A DNA stretch of 64,000 nucleotides from Planobispora longispora (GCF_016863135.1 NZ_BOOH01000048.1:62001-126000), one strand, 5' to 3'. Counted from the first letter of the stretch, positions 8,768-19,860 are shown. Program-made: numbers and translations. The notes: generated by a model from the sequence alone, not told the origin.

Positions 8768-8997
8768 AGGAATCTCCAGAGGTTGTCGCTCGAGCCGTTG
8801 TCGGCGGTCGACATGTTCTCGACGCCGAGCACCCTGCCGTTGCGCACGTTGCGGAACCGCAGCGCATTGCCACCGATCTCAGCTCTGACCGAGGGCGGTG
8901 CGGCCAGGGCGGGGGATGCGCCGGCCGTCTGGCCGGTGACCGTGAGCGCGGCGGCCGCGCCTGTGGCCTGGAAGAACTGACGACAGCTCAAAGACAT
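8764..8997 (-). pseudogene. Truncated Tat-signal protein with lectin tail, possibly now a leader ORF for GH43
   Basis: A 77-codon ORF starting MSLSCRQFFQATGAAAALTV, a Tat-like signal peptide in which the twin arginine has become Ser-Cys-Arg. It runs directly into RFRNVRNGRVLGVENMSTAD and NLWRFL, the C-terminus of a ricin-type domain. Everything between is missing. The arrangement looks like an internal deletion of a large secreted glycosidase; GH127-type enzymes have such ends, but that identity is a guess. Its stop overlaps the GH43 start, so translation here may set GH43 expression. Confidence 0.6.
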
Positions 8998-9110
8998 GCG
9001 GGGCTCCTGGGAGATGGGGGGTGGTGACCGGCTGCCGGTCATGCGTTCAGCGGGTCGGCATCTCGGGGGTGCCTGTGGTCGTCGGTGCGGAGACACCGTC
9101 CCCGGACAAG

Positions 9111-9124
9111 TGTTATCGCTAACA
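9111..9124. promoter_or_regulatory. LacI-family operator (imperfect)
   Basis: TGTTATCGCTAACA, one mismatch from the palindrome TGTTAGCGCTAACA. It lies 114 nt upstream of the relic/GH43 start. LacI-type sugar repressors use 14-bp palindromes with a central CG. Confidence 0.65.
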
Positions 9125-9335
9125 TTCCCTCTTGGAGAGATCCCGCGGAGAGCTGCGCGATCTGGTGCCACCTACTCCGTTGAGCGCGTTGTCGCGGAGT
9201 ACATCCAACGGTCCCGTCCGGCGTCGACGAGGGATCGCCTCGCACGCGAAGGCAGAGTGACGTACACGGAGCGGCCTTGGGCGTGTGGTGTCGCCCAGGC
9301 CTGACGACCTTGCGCGTCCCATGGGCGGGGATCCA

Positions 9336-9349
9336 TGTTAGCGCTAACA
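9336..9349. promoter_or_regulatory. LacI-family operator (perfect palindrome)
   Basis: TGTTAGCGCTAACA, a perfect 14-bp palindrome with central CG. With the site at 9111 it forms a pair 225 nt apart, which would suit looping by a tetrameric repressor. No LacI gene is in the window. Confidence 0.75.
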
Positions 9350-9501
9350 ATGTGCGGTGCGACCCTCCTCTCGACACCCCGCCGTCTTGGTGGTGATGGC
9401 GGCGAGTAAATACGGCGGACCCAGACGCCGTCAAGAGGGCTGCGGCCCGTGCGCGGCCGCGCCGGACAGGTATCGCTCGCCTGTACAGGCAATCTCCCTT
9501 G

Positions 9502-9516
9502 TTCGCAACTTGCGAA
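9502..9516. promoter_or_regulatory. 7-1-7 inverted repeat upstream of xylanase
   Basis: TTCGCAA-C-TTGCGAA, a perfect inverted repeat in the AT-rich stretch upstream of the xylanase. Candidate operator; the regulator is unknown. Confidence 0.35.
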
Positions 9517-9523
9517 TATGGTG

Positions 9524-9534
9524 TGAAATTTTCA
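9524..9534. promoter_or_regulatory. GAAA-N-TTTC site upstream of xylanase
   Basis: TGAAATTTTCA fits the GAAA-N-TTTC core seen upstream of actinomycete xylanase genes. It lies about 100 nt upstream of the better match at 9632. Confidence 0.4.
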
Positions 9535-9631
9535 TTGTCGATATCGGAGGATTTTTACCATCTTGCTCCGCACCGGCATCTTACGACTCCAGTGCATCGA
9601 TTCTCGATCATCGGTTCCGAGTCGATCATTC

Positions 9632-9642
9632 CGAAAGTTTCG
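9632..9642. promoter_or_regulatory. CGAAA-N-TTTCG xylanase operator
   Basis: CGAAAGTTTCG is a perfect 5-1-5 palindrome. Such palindromes have been described upstream of Streptomyces xylanase genes. It lies 8 nt before a possible -35 (TTGACA, 9651-9656) and 189 nt before the xylanase start. Confidence 0.6.
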
Positions 9643-9737
9643 CTTAGGTGTTGACATGTTTCGGTTGCGTTTCCACACTGATCTCCGATGCGGTCGGCTC
9701 CGTCTGATGTGGTGATCGGCGGGGCCGCCGGTCATGA

Positions 9738-12640
<2,903 letters not shown>

Positions 12641-12734
12641 CGCACTCCCCGGTCCGGGCGGCAACTCGCGAACCGCCCTCTCAGAGACGCGAAACGGCGG
12701 CATCCCGGAGGACACCGCCGTTGAAAGGACCTCG

Positions 12735-12779
12735 GCGTCACTCCACCACCGCCCTTGACGGGCGGTGGTGGAGTGACGC
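12735..12779. terminator. Strong 20-bp hairpin terminator after xylanase-esterase operon
   Basis: Perfect 20-bp arms (12735-12754 and 12760-12779) with loop TTGAC. The core is CACCACCGCCC/GGGCGGTGGTG. It lies between the operon end and the oppositely oriented tRNA gene and can serve both. Confidence 0.8.
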
Positions 12780-12787
12780 GACGTGGG

Positions 12788-12860
12788 TGGAGCTATGGGG
12801 ATTCGAACCCCAGACCTCTTCCATGCCATGGAAGCGCGCTACCAACTGCGCCATAGCCCC
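12788..12860 (-). tRNA. tRNA-Ala(GGC)
   Basis: A 73-nt cloverleaf on the minus strand. Acceptor GGGGCTA pairs with TAGCTCC (one G-U), discriminator A. The anticodon stem CTTCC/GGAAG encloses loop ATGGCAT with anticodon GGC, and the T-arm contains GGTTCGAATCC. CCA is not encoded. An identical gene lies at 60541-60613. Confidence 0.97.
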
Positions 12861-12980
12861 TTATGTGCCCGTCGCGGCGTTCACCCCTGCGGCACCCCGC
12901 CAGTGTATAGGACAACGGCCCGCACCCCGTAACCGTCGGGCCGATCCTGACCGGCGTTCCCGCTCCGGGAGGAACCGGCC

Positions 12981-13019
12981 CGGGGTCTCATCGCGGGAGC
13001 CGTCCGCGATGAGACCCCG
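12981..13019. terminator. 16-bp hairpin terminator of the VWA gene
   Basis: Arms CGGGGTCTCATCGCGG (12981-12996) and CCGCGATGAGACCCCG (13004-13019) with a 7-nt loop, 44 nt past the stop of the VWA lipoprotein gene. Confidence 0.75.
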
Positions 13020-13062
13020 GGATCCCGCCCGGCCGGGTGGTGCCAGGTCGTGGCCGGCGCTC

Positions 13063-14688
13063 TTAACCGAGTGCCGTGGCCCGGCCGATCAGGTCGGCCA
13101 GCTCGGTCACCATGGGGTCCTCGGTCGCCGCGGCCAGGCGGGTGGCGTGCCCGGGGAGGTCCAGGAGGCCGACGCCGGTGAGCGGCTCGCGGGTGCGGAG
13201 ATACTCGGCGAACGTCGCCGCCACCACGTCCACCTGGAACCTCGGCGAGGTCCCCTCCCAGGGGGACCCGGCCAGGGCCCGGGTCTCCAGCGACCTGCCG
13301 GCCTCGGCGGGCCGGCGGGTGTCGGGGTCCTGCCAGCGCACCGTCGCGGTGGCCAGCTGGCCGGAGGCGCCGCTGCGCAGCCGTACCCGGTACAGGGCCG
13401 TCACCGAGTGGCCGGGGCCGATCTCACCGCCGTCCTTGGCGTCGTCACGGAAGTCCTCGGCCGCCAGCGCGCGGTTCTCGTAGCCGATGAGGTGATAGGA
13501 CTCCACCACCGCGGGGTTGAACACGACCTGCGCCTTGGCGTCGCGGGCCCGCAGGTCGAGGGTGGTGCCCAGGCGCTCGACGAAGACCTTGCGCGCGTCC
13601 TCGACCGAGCTGACGTACACCGCGGCGCCGTCGCCGTTGTCGGCGAGCTGCTCCATGAGCCGGTCGCCGTACTCCCGGCCGACGCCCACGCAGAGCAGGG
13701 TGATCTGCCTGCCCGCGGACTCCGCGACCCGGTCCAGGATGCCCTGCCAGCTCGTTTCGCCGGTGTTGGCCAGGCCGTCGGAGAGCAGGATGACCCGGTT
13801 GGTGGCCATCGACCGGAACGCGCGGGACGCCTCGGCGTAGCCGGTGGTCAGGCCCGCCTCCAGATTCGTCGAGCCCTGTACGGCCAGCCGCTCCACGGCC
13901 CCGTGCAGCGTCTCCCGATCCGTCGCCGGGGTCATCGGGAGGACCAGCTCGGCCTCGTCGCTGAAGGTGACGATCGAGATCTGGTCTCCCGGCCCCAGCT
14001 GGTCGACGAGCTTGTGCAGGGCTTCCCTGACCAGGTCGAGGCGGCCGGGCTCGGCCATCGAGCCGGACACGTCCACCACGAAGGTCAGGCTCGCCGGACG
14101 CCGGGCCTCCGGGTCGTCCCGGCGGGTCTGCAGGCCGACCCGGAGCAGGGCGGTGCCGTTCTCGGGCGTCCGGGCGCCGTCGAGGTGGACGGAGAAACCG
14201 TCGTCCCCGGGTTCCTCGTAGTCCTGCCGGAAGGAGTTGACGAACTCCTCCGGGCGGATGTGGGCCGGGTCGGGCATGCGGCCCTCCTGCAGGGTCCGCC
14301 TGGCGTAACCGTAGGAGGCGGTGTCCACGTCGAGGGCGAACGTGGACACCTGTTCCGCGGTGGTGTCCCGGTCCTCCTGCTCGGCGGCGGCCCGGTCCTC
14401 CCCGGCGGCGGGGGCTTCCTCGTCCTCCCGGCCGGTGGAGGCGTCTTTCTGCCCGGAGGCGTAACGCCCGCCCCCGTCGGGGGACGGCGCGCCCCGGCCC
14501 TGGTTCGCCGGTCCGTCGGCGGGTCTGGTGTCCCCGCCGTCCATCCCTCCGCCGCCGCAGGCGACGGCGGAGAGCAACAGGGCGATCACGGCGAGAGCGA
14601 TGAGGATCGGACGCGCCCGCTGCGTCCGCCGTGTCCGCGGTCGGGTCCGCGGGCCTGTCCGGTGACATGTCTGGGGGGAAGTCTTCAT
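13063..14688 (-). CDS. Lipoprotein with von Willebrand factor A domain (YfbK-like)
   Basis: 541 residues. The ATG at 14688 has GGAGG 9 nt upstream. A basic N-terminus and hydrophobic segment end in LLLSAVAC (Cys44), a lipobox, so the protein is probably anchored outside the membrane. A low-complexity acidic stretch follows (45-110), then a VWF_A N-terminal domain (VDTASYGYARRTLQ), a VWA domain with MIDAS DVSGSM and the supporting TxxLSDG pattern, and a C-terminal DUF3520-like domain. Homologues are annotated Ca-activated chloride channel-like or YfbK. It probably mediates metal-dependent protein contacts; no partner is nearby. Confidence 0.85.
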   Translation of the reverse strand: MKTSPQTCHRTGPRTRPRTRRTQRARPILIALAVIALLLSAVACGGGGMDGGDTRPADGPANQGRGAPSPDGGGRYASGQKDASTGREDEEAPAAGEDRAAAEQEDRDTTAEQVSTFALDVDTASYGYARRTLQEGRMPDPAHIRPEEFVNSFRQDYEEPGDDGFSVHLDGARTPENGTALLRVGLQTRRDDPEARRPASLTFVVDVSGSMAEPGRLDLVREALHKLVDQLGPGDQISIVTFSDEAELVLPMTPATDRETLHGAVERLAVQGSTNLEAGLTTGYAEASRAFRSMATNRVILLSDGLANTGETSWQGILDRVAESAGRQITLLCVGVGREYGDRLMEQLADNGDGAAVYVSSVEDARKVFVERLGTTLDLRARDAKAQVVFNPAVVESYHLIGYENRALAAEDFRDDAKDGGEIGPGHSVTALYRVRLRSGASGQLATATVRWQDPDTRRPAEAGRSLETRALAGSPWEGTSPRFQVDVVAATFAEYLRTREPLTGVGLLDLPGHATRLAAATEDPMVTELADLIGRATALG

Positions 14689-14789
14689 GTCGCGCCTCCG
14701 TAGGATGCGTGTCATCCCCTACGACGACGCCCTCGCGGAACCGGCTCAGTCCTTGACCCAAGCGAGCGCCAACCGTGCCCGACGCGTGA

Positions 14790-15335
14790 TCAGGGTTTCC
14801 AGGCCGGGTCCCGTCCCGTCAGCCCGAGGGCCCGGTCGAACGCCGGGGCGTCCTCCGGCACGGCGACCTCGTCGCCGAAGACCCCGTTCTGCCGCGCCAT
14901 CGGCGCCATCTGCTCGACGTAGATCCGCATGGCCTCGGCGGTGTCGGGGTCCACCTCGTAGTCCTGCCCGGTGGCCCGGGCCAGGTCCCACCCGTGGAAG
15001 ACCAGGTCGCCCAGGCCCATCTGGAAGACCACGGTCATGGGGAGCTGCATCATGGGGCTCTCCCCCTCGAACGCCTCCTGGTGGGACCAGCCCTCGACCA
15101 TGCCCCGTACCCGGGTCTCCAGGGCATCGGGCTCGTTGTCCTCGGGCGGCATGGGCTCCTTGCGGGCCAGCGCCTCGAACAGCAGCGCCACCCAGGACAG
15201 GTGACCGAGCAGAGTCCGGACGTCGTACTCGGAGCAGGGGGTCGGCAGGTCGTACTGGTCCTCCCGGATCCCGCGGACCACGTCCACCGTACGGTCGGCA
15301 GCACGCGACAACATCTCGTTCATACGGGTAATCAT
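14790..15335 (-). CDS. TIGR03086-family (mycothiol-dependent maleylpyruvate isomerase-like) protein
   Basis: 181 residues of the DinB/MDMPI four-helix fold typical of TIGR03086 actinobacterial proteins. Landmarks are DLPTPCSEYDVRTLLGHL near the N-terminus and GDLVFHGWDLARATGQ in the middle, whose histidines are the usual metal ligands. Members are putative metal- and thiol-dependent enzymes, mostly uncharacterised. The start is uncertain between ATG 15335 (GGGA 5 nt upstream) and ATG 15323. The gene lies between the VWA gene and a divergent asparagine-synthetase-like gene. Confidence 0.75.
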   Translation of the reverse strand: MITRMNEMLSRAADRTVDVVRGIREDQYDLPTPCSEYDVRTLLGHLSWVALLFEALARKEPMPPEDNEPDALETRVRGMVEGWSHQEAFEGESPMMQLPMTVVFQMGLGDLVFHGWDLARATGQDYEVDPDTAEAMRIYVEQMAPMARQNGVFGDEVAVPEDAPAFDRALGLTGRDPAWKP

Positions 15336-15381
15336 TCCTTTCCCGTTCCGTCTTGTCCCAAAGAAACGCGACATAAGATCC

Positions 15382-17163
15382 ATGACCATGCGCGTTTATC
15401 TCGGCCTGGCGGCCAAGGACCCGGCCGCGGCGATTCCCGACGCGGTGCTGCACACCGTCAGGGGCGCGATCGAGGCCGCCTTCCCGGTCCCCGCCGAGGT
15501 CATCCGGGGTCGCGAGTGGCACCGCCCCAGCATCTCCCTGTTCGCCTGGACCAACGAGCCCGACGATTCCCGGCAGCCTCCGCTGCTGGTCACCGGGGCC
15601 GATCGGGCGGCCGGGATCAACGGCCACCTGGCCGAGCCCCGGGACGTGGAGGGGCTCGCGCACGCGGCCGGGCTCCGCACCGACGCGGTGGGCGGGTGCT
15701 TCTCGGTGTTCCGGGCGACCGGGGACGAGCTCTCCGCCGCCACCGCGATCAACCGGGTCTGCCCGGTCTTCCACGCCGAGACCCCCGAGCTCCACGTGAT
15801 CGGCAGCCGGGCGCTCCTGGTCCATCTGGCCTGCGGCGGCGACCGGGTCGAGTGGGACGTGCTCGCCCTGCAGACGATGATCCGCCAGGGGTTCTTCGTC
15901 TCCGACGAGACGCCCTACGCCGGGGTGAGCGCGCTGCCTCCGTCTGCGACGATCACCGTCCGGGGCGGCCGCCGTACGGTCACCGAGACCCCGCTCCCCG
16001 CCGCCGGGCCCGCGCCCGCCTCCGGCCGCCGGAAGAAGGCGCTCATCGGGGAGCTGGCCGAGGCGCTGCTGGCCACCGTCGCACCGCTGCGCGAGGCGGG
16101 CGAGCCGGTGAACCTGGCGCTGACCGGCGGCCGGGACACCCGTGTCCTGGCGGCGCTGCTGCACGCCGCCGGCGTCCCGTTCCGGGCGACGACGAACGGG
16201 CTCGACGACCACCCGGACGTGGTGATCGCCAGGATGATCGCCCGCGCGCTCGGCGTCGAGCACACGGTGATCCCCCCGGCCCGCGCCGAGAAGAAGGACG
16301 CGGTCGTGGTGGAGCACCCGCTGATGCGCGCCTACGAGACGCTGCGCACCTGCGAGGGCATGACCTCGGCCTACGAGTCGATCGTCACCTACCTGCCCTA
16401 CAGCGCCAAGCCGACCATGTCCGGGCAGAGCGGGGAGACCCTGCGGGCCGGGAGCCTGCTGCTGCTCCAGAGCGACCTGAGCCCCAAGGCGCTGCGCCGC
16501 AGGATCGACACGACCTTCTTCCTGAAGGACGTCCCGCTGTTCACCGACGCCGCCAACGAGCACGCGCGCGAGCTGGCGCGGCCGTGGCAGGAGCGGGCCG
16601 ACGCCATGGAGGCGCTCGACCACATGTACGTCTGGTACAAGGTCGGCCGCTGGCAGGCCAGCGCGCGGGCGGGCTCGCTGCGCCGGGGCGACCCGGTCCG
16701 CCCGTTCCTCGACAACCGGGTGGTCCGGGCCGCGCTCAGCCTCGACCAGTCGTGGCGGCTGTCGGAGGAGGTCATCCACGAGCTGATCACGACGTTCGCC
16801 CCGCGGCTGCGGAACGTGCCGATCGAGGGCAAGCCGTGGCGTTTCACCGCCGACCGGAAGTACTACCCCTGGCAGCGCAGGCCGGAGTTCCTCACCGCGC
16901 CGAAGACCGGGGGCGGCTGGAGCTGGCGGACCAGTCCGGGAGAGACGCTCAGCGCCGTGCTCCGCGACCACGTCCTGGACCACCTCGACCTACTGGCCCC
17001 CATCGTGAAGCCGGACGAGGTGCGCAAGCTCTTCGCCGACCCGGTGGTCAAGAAGCCGGGTACGGCCTGGCACCTGTACACGGTGGCCTCCATGCTCAGC
17101 GGCGTCCACCCCGGCAAGGCCCCCGAGGGCCTCGACCCGGTCCACGTCCCGATCCCGTCGTGA
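15382..17163 (+). CDS. Asparagine-synthetase-like ATP-pyrophosphatase protein (orphan)
   Basis: 593 residues. The C-terminal half has an AsnB-type ATP-pyrophosphatase fold: the P-loop is LALTGGRDTRVL (about residues 247-258) instead of SGGxDS, with a later SGQSGETLRAG block. The N-terminal half resembles a degenerate Ntn/glutaminase domain but has no Cys2, so it cannot use glutamine in the standard way. Length and layout resemble AsnB paralogues and lasso-peptide cyclases, but no precursor peptide, RRE or leader peptidase gene is visible nearby. It probably activates a carboxylate by adenylation; the substrate is unknown. In-frame ATG 15388 is an alternative start. The stop lies in a 20-nt tandem duplication. 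Confidence 0.7.
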   Translation: MTMRVYLGLAAKDPAAAIPDAVLHTVRGAIEAAFPVPAEVIRGREWHRPSISLFAWTNEPDDSRQPPLLVTGADRAAGINGHLAEPRDVEGLAHAAGLRTDAVGGCFSVFRATGDELSAATAINRVCPVFHAETPELHVIGSRALLVHLACGGDRVEWDVLALQTMIRQGFFVSDETPYAGVSALPPSATITVRGGRRTVTETPLPAAGPAPASGRRKKALIGELAEALLATVAPLREAGEPVNLALTGGRDTRVLAALLHAAGVPFRATTNGLDDHPDVVIARMIARALGVEHTVIPPARAEKKDAVVVEHPLMRAYETLRTCEGMTSAYESIVTYLPYSAKPTMSGQSGETLRAGSLLLLQSDLSPKALRRRIDTTFFLKDVPLFTDAANEHARELARPWQERADAMEALDHMYVWYKVGRWQASARAGSLRRGDPVRPFLDNRVVRAALSLDQSWRLSEEVIHELITTFAPRLRNVPIEGKPWRFTADRKYYPWQRRPEFLTAPKTGGGWSWRTSPGETLSAVLRDHVLDHLDLLAPIVKPDEVRKLFADPVVKKPGTAWHLYTVASMLSGVHPGKAPEGLDPVHVPIPS

Positions 17164-17196
17164 GCCCGTCCCGGGAGTCGTGAGCCCGTCCCGGGA
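17157..17196 (+). repeat. 20-nt tandem duplication spanning a stop codon
   Basis: Two perfect copies of GTCGTGAGCCCGTCCCGGGA. The first contains the TGA of the asparagine-synthetase-like gene; the second repeats it 20 nt later in another frame. Confidence 0.9.
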
Positions 17197-17214
17197 TCGG
17201 CTGGGGCGCGGTGA

Positions 17215-17748
17215 TCAGCAGGCGCAGGCGATGCCGGAGACGGGGGCGGTCAGGGGGTCGATCGGGCGGTGGGAGACGCCGCTCGCGGTCTCGATCGGGA
17301 AGCCTTCGCGGGCCCAGTACTCGAAGCCGCCCAGCATCTCCTTGACCGGGTAGCCGAGCTTGGCGAACTCCAGCGCGGCGCGGGTGGCGCCGTTGCAGCC
17401 CGGGCCCCAGCAGTAGGTCACCACGGTCGCCCCCGCCGGGACCACCTCGGCGGCGCGGGCGGCGATCCGGGCGGTGGGCAGGTGGACGGCGCCCTCGATG
17501 TGGCCCTGGTTCCAGCTCTCCTCACTGCGGGAGTCGATCACCACGATGCCCGGGACCCCGGCGGCCAGGTCGGCGGCGACGTCGGACACGTCGGTCTCGA
17601 ACGCCAGCCGGGCGGCGAAGTGGGCGAGCGCGGCGGCGTTGTCCGCGGCGGGGACCGCGGCGACGGCGCCGGAGACGGGGACGGCGGGAGCCGCGGAGGC
17701 GGCGGGAACGGCGGGGGCGGCAGGAGCGACAGCGGGGGTGGCGGACAT
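17215..17748 (-). CDS. Rhodanese-domain protein with Ala/Pro-rich N-terminus
   Basis: 177 residues. The first 40 are Ala/Pro/Val-rich and probably disordered. A rhodanese domain follows (about 50-165): GIVVIDSRSEESWNQGHIEG and the active-site loop YCWGPGCNGATRAA, whose Cys is the likely persulfide carrier. The C-terminus ends CAC. It probably moves sulfane sulfur or acts in thiol redox reactions. ATG 17748 is used; the frame stays open upstream to 17904, but that part is low-complexity DNA encoding Pro/Asp repeats and is unlikely to be translated. It is divergent from a GlxA-type regulator. Confidence 0.85.
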   Translation of the reverse strand: MSATPAVAPAAPAVPAASAAPAVPVSGAVAAVPAADNAAALAHFAARLAFETDVSDVAADLAAGVPGIVVIDSRSEESWNQGHIEGAVHLPTARIAARAAEVVPAGATVVTYCWGPGCNGATRAALEFAKLGYPVKEMLGGFEYWAREGFPIETASGVSHRPIDPLTAPVSGIACAC

Positions 17749-17829
17749 CTCGGGTGGCCTCTCGGTCGGGAGTCGGTCGGATCGGTCAGTTCGGGCGGGA
17801 ATCGGCTGGATCGGTCGGATCGCTCGGGT

Positions 17830-17901
17830 CGGGTCGGGCGGATCTGCTCGTCTGGCGGGGCCGGTCGGGTCGGGCGGATCTGCTCGTCTGGCGGGGCCGG
17901 T
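17830..17901. repeat. Two perfect 36-nt tandem repeats upstream of the rhodanese gene
   Basis: Copies at 17830-17865 and 17866-17901; each contains GGATCTGCTCGTCTGGCGGG. They are embedded in a wider GGTCGG-rich low-complexity stretch from about 17760. The spacing could place repeated regulator sites, or it is simple slippage. Confidence 0.9.
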
Positions 17902-17993
17902 CACTCGTGAGCGGCGGTGACGGAAGAAATGGTGCCCGGACCCGGTGGGCGCTCAACAGTGGCGTGAATGCCGCTTATCGCTAAGATTTCGCC

Positions 17994-18980
17994 ATGCTGC
18001 TCCCGCTCCCCGTGCCGCGCGCCGCGCGCCGTACCGTCTCCGTGCTCGCCTTCGACGGCATGGCTCCCTTCGAGCTGGGGTGCGTCGTGGAGATCTTCGG
18101 CATTCCCCGTCCCGAGCTGGACGCGTCCTGGTACGAGCTGGCCGTCTGCGCCGAGACCCGCGACGACCTGCGGGTCGTGGGCGGCTTCAGCATGCGCGCC
18201 GAGCACGGCCTGGACGTTCTCGCCGCGGCCGACACGGTGATCGTCCCGGGGGTTCCGGATGTGCGGGGCGGGGTCTCCCCGGCGGTGACGGCCGCGCTTC
18301 GGGCGGCGCACGACCGCGGTGCCCGGGTCGTCTCGATCTGCTCGGGGGCGTTCGCGCTGGCCGCCGCCGGGCTGCTGGACGGGCGGGAGGCGACGACCCA
18401 CTGGAAGTACGCCGGCCTGCTCCAGGAGAGGTTCCCCCGGGTGCGGGTGAATCCGGACGTGCTCTACGTGGACGGCGACGACGTGCTGACCAGCGCGGGC
18501 AGCGCGGCCGGGCTCGACCTGCTGCTCCACCTCGTGCGCAAGGACCACGGGCCGGGCGTGGCCAACACGGTCGCGCGGCGGCTGGTCATCCCGCCGCACC
18601 GGGAGGGCGGGCAGGCGCAGTTCGTCCAGGCGGCCGTCGCCCCGGTGGAGGACGACGACGCGGTGGCCGCCGCGATGGCCTGGGCCCTCGACCACCTGGC
18701 CGGGCCCATCGCGGTCGCCGATCTGGCGAGGGTCGCGCACATGTCGCAGCGCACCTTCATCAGGCATTTCAGCCGCCAGACCGGGACCAGCCCGCTGCGC
18801 TGGGTGATCTCCCAGCGGGTCGCGGCCAGCCTCGCCCTGCTGGAGTCCACCGCCGCGCCGGTCGAGGAGATCGCCGCCGCGGTCGGCTTCGACAGCCCGG
18901 TGACCTTCCGCCACCACTTCACCCGGGCGATGCGCACCTCCCCCTCGGCCTACCGCAGGGCCTTCCGCCCCTCGGCGTGA
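17994..18980 (+). CDS. GlxA-family transcriptional regulator (DJ-1/PfpI + AraC HTH)
   Basis: 328 residues. An N-terminal DJ-1/PfpI-like domain (about 15-180; FDGMAPFELGCVVEIFG, SICSGAFALAAAGLLDGR) is followed by a C-terminal AraC/XylS double HTH (about 225-325; RVAHMSQRTFIRHFSRQTG, AAAVGFDSPVTFRHHF). Members sense small molecules and regulate nearby genes; FtrA and GlxA are examples. A TAAGAT -10-like hexamer ends 6 nt before the ATG, so the transcript is probably leaderless. The divergent rhodanese gene is a plausible target. Confidence 0.9.
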   Translation: MLLPLPVPRAARRTVSVLAFDGMAPFELGCVVEIFGIPRPELDASWYELAVCAETRDDLRVVGGFSMRAEHGLDVLAAADTVIVPGVPDVRGGVSPAVTAALRAAHDRGARVVSICSGAFALAAAGLLDGREATTHWKYAGLLQERFPRVRVNPDVLYVDGDDVLTSAGSAAGLDLLLHLVRKDHGPGVANTVARRLVIPPHREGGQAQFVQAAVAPVEDDDAVAAAMAWALDHLAGPIAVADLARVAHMSQRTFIRHFSRQTGTSPLRWVISQRVAASLALLESTAAPVEEIAAAVGFDSPVTFRHHFTRAMRTSPSAYRRAFRPSA

Positions 18981-18990
18981 GCGGCGGCCC

Positions 18991-19755
18991 TCACGGCTCG
19001 ATCTCGAAACGGGCGAAGAGCCCGTCCAGATAGTCGAGCAGGTCCTGACGGCGCTCGGCGGCTCCGGGGTAGGCGGAGCCGTCCCCCGCGCGCAGGCGCA
19101 GCGCCTCAGCGAGGATCGGGAGCGGGCCGAACTCCTCCTGCGCCCACCGGCCCGCGCCGCTCTTGGAGGTGACCAGCCCGGTGGCGAGGGTGTGGCACAG
19201 GCGGGTCGTGCCGAGCACGGTCCACACCACGGAGTGGTCGTCGACCTGCTCCGGGGTGCTCACGGCGATCAGCTCGCGCCAGCCGCGCCAGTAATCGCGC
19301 AGGTTGCCGCGGGTCCACCCGGCCAGCCGCTCCGGGTCGGTGTGGACGTGCGGGGGCCCACCGCGCAGGACGACGGGGCACTGGGCGAGGGTCCGCCAGA
19401 CGGCGGGGTTGGTCTCGAAGCACTCGCCGACCTTGAACGCCCCCTCGAAGGCGTACGGCCGCGCGCCGCACCGGCCGGAGTCGTCGCGCAGGTCGGCGGC
19501 CGTCACGTAGACGCCGTCGAAGGGCATCGGCGGGGCCAGCTCCGCGTGCGCGCGGCCGAGGGCGGCGACCTGCTCCCCGGTGGGCTCGGCGGACATCCGG
19601 GCGACGAAGTCGATGTCGCTCCGTCCGGGGCGGTAGTCGTCGAGGGCCAGCGATCCGACGAGGTAGAACCCGTCGACGAGCCCCGGCGCATGGGTGTCGG
19701 CGAGGGCGAGGTAGCGGTCGGTGACGGCGAGGACTTCTGCGGGAAGCGCGGTCAT
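18991..19755 (-). CDS. Nucleotidyltransferase / aminoglycoside adenylyltransferase-like (DUF4111) protein
   Basis: 254 residues. The nucleotidyltransferase signature GSLALDDYRPGRSDIDF (about 34-50) has the GS and DxD metal-binding residues. A helical DUF4111 domain follows (about 150-250; NLRDYWRGWR, WTVLGTTRLCHTLATGLVTSK), as in AadA-type streptomycin/spectinomycin adenylyltransferases. The family includes resistance enzymes and uncharacterised paralogues, so resistance is only a possibility. It ends 10 nt from the convergent GlxA-type gene. The ATG at 19755 is preferred. Confidence 0.8.
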   Translation of the reverse strand: MTALPAEVLAVTDRYLALADTHAPGLVDGFYLVGSLALDDYRPGRSDIDFVARMSAEPTGEQVAALGRAHAELAPPMPFDGVYVTAADLRDDSGRCGARPYAFEGAFKVGECFETNPAVWRTLAQCPVVLRGGPPHVHTDPERLAGWTRGNLRDYWRGWRELIAVSTPEQVDDHSVVWTVLGTTRLCHTLATGLVTSKSGAGRWAQEEFGPLPILAEALRLRAGDGSAYPGAAERRQDLLDYLDGLFARFEIEP

Positions 19756-19860
19756 GCCCGGTGATCGTAATCGGCTCCGTCCGGGAGCGGGCGGGAAGAA
19801 CGCCGGTTCAGGCACGGGACAGCGGGGCGTCGCCCTCGAGAGCGGACGCGCAGCTCCGGT

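Noticed and set aside
9125-9335. A short regulator gene between the LacI operators
   Set aside because: Frames on both strands are open for up to about 100 codons but show no recognisable domain, have no convincing start, and lie in a promoter region.
15382-17163. A lasso-peptide biosynthetic cluster
   Set aside because: The enzyme resembles lasso cyclases in size only. No precursor peptide, RRE or transglutaminase-like leader peptidase lies within several kb; the neighbours are a TIGR03086 protein and a rhodanese.
17749-17904. N-terminal extension of the rhodanese protein
   Set aside because: The extension is encoded by two exact 36-nt DNA repeats and low-complexity sequence. A start at 17748 gives a normal-length protein.
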